Part shown: piece after piece, positions 57,986 to 64,000 of the stretch | How the letters are laid out: each line of letters opens with the position of its first letter | How positions within the stretch are numbered: position 1 is the first letter of the stretch | Assembly: GCF_000013745.1 (NCBI RefSeq) | Contig: NC_007925.1 | Coordinates: 2,108,001-2,172,000, forward strand | Source of the DNA: Rhodopseudomonas_A palustris_F | GTDB taxonomy: Bacteria; Pseudomonadota; Alphaproteobacteria; Rhizobiales; Xanthobacteraceae | Reading direction: 5' to 3' | DNA: 64,000 bases | The notes under the pieces: generated by a model | Seen by the model: only the letters and a program-made list of their open reading frames with translations | What the model was told of the DNA's origin: nothing | The model's database searches: none | Position numbers and translations under genes: made by a program

Positions 57986-58900
57986 TCAGGTCCCGGTTTT
58001 CCCCACATCGACGACGGGGCTGGTCGTCGAGCTGGCGGGGATGATCTCGACCGTTGCCGTTCTGCCCACGATCAGCCTGATGCCCATCGGCCTCGGGTCG
58101 ATGCGGATCCGGACCGGGATGCGCTGTGCTAACCTGACCCAAGAGAAAGTTGGCACGACTTTCGGGAGAAGATTGCGCGTGTCGTCCCGCTGATCGTCAG
58201 CGATGGCGGCAGCGATGCTCTCGACGCGGCCGGTGATCTCCGCATCCTCGCCCATCAGCCGGATTTTGGCGCGGTCGCCAATCGAGACCCGCCGCAGCTT
58301 CGTCTCCTCGAAGTATCCCTCCATACGCAGCGAGGCGGTGTCGACGAGCGCCACCGCCTGCGCCCCCGCCGCCAAGTAGTCGCCTGGATGGATGCTCAGA
58401 TTGGTCACGATACCATCAACGGGCGCCTTGACCGAAGAACGCTCCAGATTGAGTGCGGCGAGATCCCGGTCGAGTTGCGCCTGCCGGTAGGTCGCCTCTG
58501 TCTGCTGCATGGTGGTATCCACCTGTTCCAGTTTCTGCCTGGTAACGGTGGTGTCGCTGAGCTGGCGATAACGGACGAGATCGTGATTGGCCATGTCCAG
58601 CGCGGCCTTGCTGCTGTCGGCTTTGGCTTCAGCCGTTTTCATGGCAAGCCGATAGCGCGCCTGATCGATGCGGAAGATAACGTCGCCGGCGTGGACCTCT
58701 TCATTGTCATGCACGAGCACCTGGCTGACGAGGCCGGACACGTCGGGCGCGAGACGCACCACGTCGGCGCGCACGCGGCCGTCCCGTGTCCAGGGGCTTT
58801 GCTCGTAGCGCCCCCACAATTGCGCCGCGAAGAGCGCGGCGATCGCGACAAGGCCGAAGGTCAGGGTGTAGCGGCCGAAGACGGTTAGAAGAGGCGTCAT
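57986..58900 (-). CDS. HlyD-family membrane fusion protein, AaeA/EmrA-like
   Basis: A 304-residue periplasmic adaptor. An N-terminal anchor (YTLTFGLVAIAALFAAQLWGRY) is followed by the biotinyl-lipoyl half-motif DVVRLAPDVSGLVSQVLVHDNEEVHAGDVIFRIDQARY, a helical hairpin (about 90-150), NLERSSVKAPVDGIVTNLSIHPGDYL and a beta-barrel section. It links the FUSC-family inner-membrane exporter to an outer-membrane channel, as AaeA does for hydroxybenzoate-type aromatic acids. The start overlaps the DUF1656 gene stop. Confidence 0.92.
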   Translation of the reverse strand: MTPLLTVFGRYTLTFGLVAIAALFAAQLWGRYEQSPWTRDGRVRADVVRLAPDVSGLVSQVLVHDNEEVHAGDVIFRIDQARYRLAMKTAEAKADSSKAALDMANHDLVRYRQLSDTTVTRQKLEQVDTTMQQTEATYRQAQLDRDLAALNLERSSVKAPVDGIVTNLSIHPGDYLAAGAQAVALVDTASLRMEGYFEETKLRRVSIGDRAKIRLMGEDAEITGRVESIAAAIADDQRDDTRNLLPKVVPTFSWVRLAQRIPVRIRIDPRPMGIRLIVGRTATVEIIPASSTTSPVVDVGKTGT

Positions 58901-59112
58901 TTGAACAGTCCGATGAATGGCATGTGCTCCACGAGTAGGCCGTAGACGATTGAAAAAATGGCGAGCTCGACAAGCGACGGGTAGACGAAGGCGCGATAGA
59001 TCCCCGCGACCGCGAGGAAACGGATCAGAGCGACGGTTGCGACCAGCGCGACGAGCGCAATCACCAGCAGGCTGGGGATCAGGACGCCGCCGATGTCGAA
59101 ATCGACGATCAT
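58897..59112 (-). CDS. DUF1656 small membrane protein (AaeX-like)
   Basis: A 71-residue protein with two transmembrane helices, IGGVLIPSLLVIALVALVATVALIRFL and YPSLVELAIFSIVYGLLV. It is a standard component of aaeXAB-type efflux operons and sits between the fusion protein and the FUSC transporter with 4-base overlaps on both sides. Its function is not established. Confidence 0.88.
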   Translation of the reverse strand: MIVDFDIGGVLIPSLLVIALVALVATVALIRFLAVAGIYRAFVYPSLVELAIFSIVYGLLVEHMPFIGLFK

Positions 59113-61217
59113 AGGTCGCGCTCCGCATCCGCCGATCCAATCGGCCCCAGGGCAAAGCGGAGGTCGATTAGCAGGTCGAGGAGTGAAGAACGATCCGCGA
59201 GCGCGGTGTCAGCGATCAGCGCCATCAAGGCGTCGATTCGCCGGACCAAATCGACGGTTTCGGCAGCTTCCGTGCCGGGCCGGGCGCCCACGCTTGCGGC
59301 GATCGCCGCAAGAAGATCGCGCGCTTCGTCCCCGACCTCGCCGTCGAGGTGCTGCATCTTCTGGCGTAGATGGCCGACGGCACGGCCGATGCGAAGATGG
59401 TGCAGCGTGTCGTCGAGGACGCCGCAATAGGACTTCTTGGACTGCTGGAGCCTTGGGAACAGCAACGCAGTACGATCGACCATCAGGTTGGTCCAGTGCG
59501 CTTCATCAGGCGCGTGACCGTGGGCTCGCCGCATGACGTCCTTCCGGCTCAAGCGGAGCAGCCGGTTGATCGCCGCGTCGACCGGAACGGTCTGGAACAG
59601 CGTCATGCTCACCACCCCGAATATCACGCCCGCAAACAGCGCGATGACCGTGTTGAGAGCCTGGGCGAAGTCGCCGGTGTAGCTGGGGCCCAAGCCAGCC
59701 AGGATCGGAACGGTGAGGGTGATACCGAACGCCATGAGCGTGGTCTGCGGACGCGCCTGCAGCGAACCGGCAAACAGGAAGACCGGCGCGAGCACGGCGA
59801 CAAGTACGCTGAAGTCGGTGACCCGGGGGAGGATGACGAAGCCGTAGGCGAGGCTGATGGCCACCCCGTAGATCGAGCCGACAATATTCTTGACGACGTT
59901 TGGCGCTGGCGCGTCAACATTCCCGAACAGCGTGCAGCAGACGCCAAAAATTGAAACCGCCATCCCGCCATCCGGCCAAGCCGACCAGATCCAGAACGCG
60001 CAGCTGGTGAGGATTCCGATGACCGCGCCCAGCGCAGCGCGTCCGGCCATCCATGGGTCGCGGTGATAGACGTAGCCCTCGGTGCGCCTCGGCCAGTGGA
60101 GAGAGGAGATATCACGCGATCGGTCAGCCGTCGTGAGATGCCGCCCCAGACGATCGCAGTCGTGCAGCAGGCCGATCATTTCGGCAAGATGGCCGGCGAG
60201 ATTGACGGCGAGCCGATCGCCAGCCGTCACGGCGTTCGTGCCGATGTGGCCCTGGAGCGATCGCGTGCGGTTGATCAGTTCGATTGCGGCGCCAGGACGC
60301 TCGGCGGCATCGACTGCGGCGATCCAGCTTTCGACGTCACCCAGCAACGTGGTCAGTTCATCGGACCGATCGCGGTGTTCCGTCCCAAGCGCATTGATCC
60401 GGTCCTCGATCTCCATCGCGAGCGGAAGCAGTCGCGCCAGCCGGTCATGGAGCTGCTGGAGCTTCCCGTGACTTGGCGTAACAGGAGCCGGGTCGTACGG
60501 CAGGTGGATCGCTAGCCCCTGCAGCGCCAGCAGATCCACCGCGAGCCGGCTGCGATCGCCACGGGTCTTTTCGCCCGGCGTTCCGTTCAGCGCGTCACCC
60601 GCCAGACGGCGAGCGTCCCGCAGGGTAGCTGACAGCTTACCGATGAACTGGTCGGTCACCAGCTTCGGCAGGACGAAGCGATGCATCAGGACAGTGCAGA
60701 GAATTCCGATCGATATCTCTTGGACCCGCAGCGATGCCGTGTCGAAGACCGCACCGGGATCGAGCACGCTGGGGAAGCCGATCAGGCTCGTGGTATAGCC
60801 GGCAAGAACGAAGCCGTAGGCTCGTGGGGTGCGATCCATCAGCGAGAAATACAGGCACAGACCGATCCAGCAGGAGAGGACCACGCTGCACGCAATGGGA
60901 TTGTTCACGAAGTGCGGCACAATCGCCACCGTCGCAACGGCACCGGCGATCGTCCCCGCGAGCCGATAGACGCCCCGACTGAGCGACGCGCCCGCGGAGC
61001 CCTGTGAGACGATGTACACGGTGACGATCGCCCAATAAGGCTTTGGAAGCCCGACGCGCAGCGAAATGTAGTAGGCCAACATCGCCGCGGCGAAGCTCTT
61101 TGCCGAAAATAGCAGTGCGTCCGAATCTAGCTTCGCGGAGGGCGAACGAAGGAAGTTCGCACACGCGCGCACCATCCCGACGCTCGATTTTTTGGTGGCG
61201 CTGTTCGAGGTGTCCAT
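59109..61217 (-). CDS. FUSC-family aromatic-acid/fusaric-acid efflux transporter, AaeB-like
   Basis: A 702-residue inner-membrane protein with two blocks of helices flanking cytoplasmic helical segments. Landmarks are LLFSAKSFAAAMLAYYISLRVGLPKPYWAIVTVYIVSQGSAGASLSRGVYRLAGTIAGA in the first block. The second block has RAALGAVIGILTSCAFWIWSAWPDGGMAVSIFGVCCTLFG and TTLMAFGITLTVPILAGLGP. The family exports fusaric acid or hydroxylated aromatic carboxylates. It is first gene of the three-gene minus-strand operon, divergent from an AraC-type regulator with only 50 bases between them. Confidence 0.92.
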   Translation of the reverse strand: MDTSNSATKKSSVGMVRACANFLRSPSAKLDSDALLFSAKSFAAAMLAYYISLRVGLPKPYWAIVTVYIVSQGSAGASLSRGVYRLAGTIAGAVATVAIVPHFVNNPIACSVVLSCWIGLCLYFSLMDRTPRAYGFVLAGYTTSLIGFPSVLDPGAVFDTASLRVQEISIGILCTVLMHRFVLPKLVTDQFIGKLSATLRDARRLAGDALNGTPGEKTRGDRSRLAVDLLALQGLAIHLPYDPAPVTPSHGKLQQLHDRLARLLPLAMEIEDRINALGTEHRDRSDELTTLLGDVESWIAAVDAAERPGAAIELINRTRSLQGHIGTNAVTAGDRLAVNLAGHLAEMIGLLHDCDRLGRHLTTADRSRDISSLHWPRRTEGYVYHRDPWMAGRAALGAVIGILTSCAFWIWSAWPDGGMAVSIFGVCCTLFGNVDAPAPNVVKNIVGSIYGVAISLAYGFVILPRVTDFSVLVAVLAPVFLFAGSLQARPQTTLMAFGITLTVPILAGLGPSYTGDFAQALNTVIALFAGVIFGVVSMTLFQTVPVDAAINRLLRLSRKDVMRRAHGHAPDEAHWTNLMVDRTALLFPRLQQSKKSYCGVLDDTLHHLRIGRAVGHLRQKMQHLDGEVGDEARDLLAAIAASVGARPGTEAAETVDLVRRIDALMALIADTALADRSSLLDLLIDLRFALGPIGSADAERDL

Positions 61218-61267
61218 CGGGGATGTTATTGCTGCGTTGCATTCGCAAATAAATTCGGTATCCTGTC

Positions 61268-62122
61268 ATGAAATATCTAAATTCGGACAATCCCATGCTG
61301 GTTTCGGGTTCCGCAGCTTCTGTTTTCGACCCCGATCTGGCGAAACTGCCGGCGGTTGCAAGCCAGCTCGACTTCGCACGTCATCAAGCGGAGGTGCCGG
61401 TCCACGTCCACCGCAAGGGCCAGCTGATTGTCTCGCTGCGTGGAGCAGTAACCTGCACGGCGGACGACCGGATCTGGATCGTGCCGCCCGATTGTGGAGT
61501 CTGGATTCCGGGCGGTGTCCGGCATAGCGCAAGGGCGACAGGGAATGCCCGGCTGATCTACCTGTTCGTGGAGCCGGGGGCCGCGCGATTGCCTGAGGAC
61601 TGTTGCACCTTGTCGATCTCTCCGATGATCCGCGAGATGGTCTATCGGCTGGCGCGTGAGGGCGCCGACTATCTTCCCGACAGCCATGCGGCTCGGCTCG
61701 CGAGGGTGGTGCTTGATGAATTGGTTGAGATGCCGCGAGAGCGTTTCAGTCTGCCGATTTCCAACAACTCAAAAATCCGCGCGATAGCAGACGCTCTGAC
61801 CCTCGAACCTTCCGACCGCAGTACAATGGGCGAATGGGCCAAGCGCGTGGCGATGAGCGAGAGGTCGCTGGCGCGTTTGATGATCCGCGACACCGGTCTG
61901 ACGTTCGGCCGTTGGCGCCAGAAGCTGCAGCTTGTCGTTGCGCTTCGGGAACTGGCCAGTGGTGCGACGGTGCAGAACGTGGCCGCCGAGCTGGGCTACG
62001 ACTCGGTCAACGCCTTCATCACGATGTTTAAGAAGGCGCTCGGGAGCACGCCCGCGCAGTACTTTGCGCAACGAAGAGCGACAATGGTGCAGTCCCAAGA
62101 GGCGCGCTCAGCAACTCATTAA
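61268..62122 (+). CDS. AraC-family transcriptional regulator
   Basis: A 284-residue regulator. An N-terminal cupin-like sensor (PVHVHRKGQLIVSLRGAVTCTADDRIWIVPPDCGVWIPGGVRHS) precedes the C-terminal double helix-turn-helix (TMGEWAKRVAMSERSLARLMIRDTGLTFGRWRQKLQL and VQNVAAELGYDSVNAFITMFKKALGSTPAQYF). Divergence from the FUSC operon across a 50-base gap suggests it controls that operon. Met10 (61295) is an alternative start. Confidence 0.92.
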   Translation: MKYLNSDNPMLVSGSAASVFDPDLAKLPAVASQLDFARHQAEVPVHVHRKGQLIVSLRGAVTCTADDRIWIVPPDCGVWIPGGVRHSARATGNARLIYLFVEPGAARLPEDCCTLSISPMIREMVYRLAREGADYLPDSHAARLARVVLDELVEMPRERFSLPISNNSKIRAIADALTLEPSDRSTMGEWAKRVAMSERSLARLMIRDTGLTFGRWRQKLQLVVALRELASGATVQNVAAELGYDSVNAFITMFKKALGSTPAQYFAQRRATMVQSQEARSATH

Positions 62123-62155
62123 TGTCCCGGGCACCAGCGCCTCCTCGTCGCTATC

Positions 62156-63058
62156 CTATTTCGTCTTTCGCCATTCCTTGATGAAACGCAGGAACACCAG
62201 CAACGGCATTGGTACTTGACGGCGGCTGGGGTGGTACAGATAAATTCCTTGAAGGGTGTGGCCCCAGCCGGGCAACACGCGGATCAATTTGCGGTCGGCG
62301 AGGGCGCCCTGAATCAACGGCTCTGACAGGTACGCCACCCCCACTCCGTCGAGCGCCGCGCCCATCATCAGGTCGAAGTCGTTGACGATGAGCGAGCCTT
62401 CGACGGCGATTTCGGTCTGCCGCCCGCTCCGCTCGACGATCCAACGTTGGATCGAACCATCGTGTGGCAGCCGATACCGGATGCAATTGTGGCCGCGAAG
62501 GTCTTCCGGGCGCACCGGAGCCGGCTTGCCTGCGAGATAGACCGGCGAGGCGACCACGATCAGCCGGAACGGATCGAAGACGCTGATGACCTTCATGTCC
62601 CGTTCGACCATATCGCCAACGCGAATGCCCGCGTCAAAGCGGTGCCTGACAATGTCAATGTTGGTGTCGTCGATTTCCAGATCGAGTCGGATCTCGGGAT
62701 ATTCGTCGAGGAACGGCTTAATCAGTTGGGCGAGCACGCGGGTTGCGAATGTCCGTGACACTGCAAGCCGCAGCGTTCCAATCGGCTTATCGCGATAGCG
62801 ATTGACGCTCTCGATCGCATCGTCGACGCCTTGCAGAAGCGGCTGGATCTCCGCCAGCAGTCGCTCGCCGGCCTCGGTGAGAGCCACGCTACGGGTGGTC
62901 CGGTTGAAAAGCCGGACGTCCAACCGGTCTTCGAGGGCCTTTACCGTCAGGCTCACGGTGGGCAGCGACAGTCCAAGTTGGTGCGCCGCCCTGGTGAAGC
63001 TCAGGTGATCTGCGACCGCGACGAACGCGGCCAATTCGGCCAATTCGACCCGCGCCAT
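62156..63058 (-). CDS. LysR-family transcriptional regulator
   Basis: A 300-residue regulator with the N-terminal winged helix (LAAFVAVADHLSFTRAAHQLGLSLPTVSLTVKALEDRLDVRLFNRTTRSVALTEAG) and a C-terminal type 2 periplasmic-binding-like sensor (PIGTLRLAVSRTFATRVLAQLIKPFLDEYPEIRLDLEI). The frame is open far upstream, but ATG 63058 gives the family's usual N-terminus and length. It is divergent from the HlyD-like gene at 63232 and probably regulates it. Confidence 0.92.
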   Translation of the reverse strand: MARVELAELAAFVAVADHLSFTRAAHQLGLSLPTVSLTVKALEDRLDVRLFNRTTRSVALTEAGERLLAEIQPLLQGVDDAIESVNRYRDKPIGTLRLAVSRTFATRVLAQLIKPFLDEYPEIRLDLEIDDTNIDIVRHRFDAGIRVGDMVERDMKVISVFDPFRLIVVASPVYLAGKPAPVRPEDLRGHNCIRYRLPHDGSIQRWIVERSGRQTEIAVEGSLIVNDFDLMMGAALDGVGVAYLSEPLIQGALADRKLIRVLPGWGHTLQGIYLYHPSRRQVPMPLLVFLRFIKEWRKTK

Positions 63059-63231
63059 TGTTTGCCGTCTCCAAAGACCCAATTCGGTTTCTTCATTCTT
63101 ATCAAACTGAGTTGGAATGCTCAAATTGCCCGAAGAGACCACGAACGACCGGTTGCCGTGATCGTGCGCGAGACGGCGAGCATCAAATCCGGCACCACGC
63201 CGGTCTGCCGGCGAACACGGAGGAACGAGCT
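63059..63231. promoter_or_regulatory. Divergent promoter region between the LysR gene and the HlyD-like gene
   Basis: A 173-base gap with AT-rich text around 63085-63130 (TCTTCATTCTTATCAAACTG), where both promoters and the LysR site should be. No specific operator could be assigned. Confidence 0.4.
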
Positions 63232-64000
63232 GTGGACCAACAACAATCTTCGAGCCGGTCTCACCATGTCGCGTCGGCCGCGAGGCGCCACGATGCCGCA
63301 TCCACAGCCGTGTCAACGCGAAACCGCCCGCAACGGCGCGGTTATTGGCCGGCGATTTGCGTCGGGCTGCTGATCGGGCTCGCTCTGGCGGCGAACTGGG
63401 TCTTCGAATATTTGACGGTCGATCAATATCTCGTCTCCACGGACGACGCCGTTGTAAAGACGCAGGATGTCGGGATCGTCACGCCCCAATCCGGCACCGT
63501 GCGGGATGTTCTTGTGGTGGACGATCAGCAGGTCGCGGCTGGGCAAGCGGTCGCCAAACTCGAGCTGGCCGACGACGCGCTGGAGCGTCTCCGCGTCCAA
63601 ACCGCATGTCATGATGTGGGCACGGCACCGTCACGCGCGCTGGCCAACAGCGAGCCACGTCGGGTCATCACCATCGTCGCGCGCTCTGCCGGGACCGTCA
63701 ACATCAATGGTCTTCACATTGGTCAGGCCGTAGCGGCGGGTGCTCCCCTGATGTCGCTCGTCCTGCCGGGACCTCCCTACGTCATCGCTCGCCTTGCCGT
63801 GTCGCAGATGACCTATGTTGCCAAAGGGCAGCCCGTCTGGATCGAAATCGCAGCGTTGCCGAATCTGCAGCTCACCGGACATGTCGTCGGCCTGGCTCTG
63901 CGCGACGGCGACGACCCTGGGATGTTTCAGAATGGCGACGTTGCATCTCGAAGCGGTGACGATGGGGTCGTCATCAAAATCGTCCTCGACAACAACCGCG
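63232..64000 (+). CDS. HlyD/EmrA-family membrane fusion protein (5' part, cut by window end)
   Basis: At least 256 codons with no stop before the right edge. I use the GTG at 63232, with GGAGGAA 7 bases upstream. After a basic N-terminus comes one membrane helix (YWPAICVGLLIGLALAANWVF), then DQYLVSTDDAVVKTQDVGIVTPQSGTVRDVLVVDDQQVAAGQAVAKLEL (lipoyl half-motif). A second half, ITIVARSAGTVNINGLHIGQAVAAGAPLMSLVLPG, and a barrel domain follow. The segment between the two lipoyl halves is only about 35 residues, far shorter than the long helical hairpin of EmrA. The partner transporter is presumably beyond the window. Confidence 0.85.
   Translation, partial: MDQQQSSSRSHHVASAARRHDAASTAVSTRNRPQRRGYWPAICVGLLIGLALAANWVFEYLTVDQYLVSTDDAVVKTQDVGIVTPQSGTVRDVLVVDDQQVAAGQAVAKLELADDALERLRVQTACHDVGTAPSRALANSEPRRVITIVARSAGTVNINGLHIGQAVAAGAPLMSLVLPGPPYVIARLAVSQMTYVAKGQPVWIEIAALPNLQLTGHVVGLALRDGDDPGMFQNGDVASRSGDDGVVIKIVLDNNR

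Noticed and set aside
57714..58193. 160-codon plus frame as an intact gene
   Set aside because: Its first part is a TraG fragment needing frameshifts, and its last part is antisense to the HlyD-family gene; it is a pseudogene plus shadow.

Overview
The window is GC-rich DNA from an alphaproteobacterium of the Rhodopseudomonas/Bradyrhizobium group. The evidence is the BA14K protein, the heme-utilisation gene set with an IsdG-type oxygenase, Irr-like operators (ICE boxes), Bradyrhizobiaceae-type palindromic intergenic repeats, NikR with a His-rich tail, and the ModE/DUF2478 neighbourhood. A Rhodopseudomonas palustris-like chromosome is the best guess. No rRNA, tRNA or CRISPR array was seen.

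The dominant theme is metal acquisition. Left to right: (a) 1-7.4 kb holds ordinary genes: a partial FAD oxidoreductase, a methyltransferase, an MscS channel, a CPA1 antiporter, a BA14K protein and a membrane-anchored trehalose-6-phosphate synthase. (b) 8-13.3 kb is a complete branched-chain-amino-acid-type ABC operon. (c) 13.5-17 kb is a NikR-linked nickel ECF transporter (nikR-K-M-L-Q, minus strand) with no ATPase gene. (d) 17.6-21.7 kb is an Efe-type iron importer (efeU, cupredoxin-EfeO, efeB, efeM). (e) 22.3-26.2 kb is a cobalamin riboswitch followed by a second, complete ECF system (K-M-L-Q-O), presumably for cobalt. (f) 26.4-31.5 kb is a sigma-54 activator divergent from an aldehyde dehydrogenase/Fe-alcohol dehydrogenase pair with a clear -24/-12 promoter. 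(g) 31.7-33.1 kb is an IS110/IS1111-family element inserted in a palindromic repeat whose empty site can be reconstructed.

(h) 33.2-42.4 kb is a heme locus: hmuVUT-hemP on the minus strand, and on the plus strand a ChuW/HutW radical-SAM enzyme, a ChuY-like reductase, a heme receptor, an HmuQ oxygenase and HutX. It encodes both oxygen-independent and oxygen-dependent heme breakdown. (i) 42.5-46.8 kb is a FecI-FecR-siderophore receptor system. (j) 47.5-49.7 kb is exbB-exbD-tonB. (k) 49.9-57.5 kb is a TonB-dependent receptor divergent from a TrmO-like protein, a MolABC-like class III ABC importer, a DUF2478 protein and a two-TOBE ModE regulator. I read this as a candidate TonB-dependent molybdate/tungstate uptake island.

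(l) 57.6-64 kb looks acquired: a frameshifted TraG/VirD4 fragment abuts an AaeXAB-like efflux operon with AraC and LysR regulators, and a further HlyD-family gene runs off the right end.
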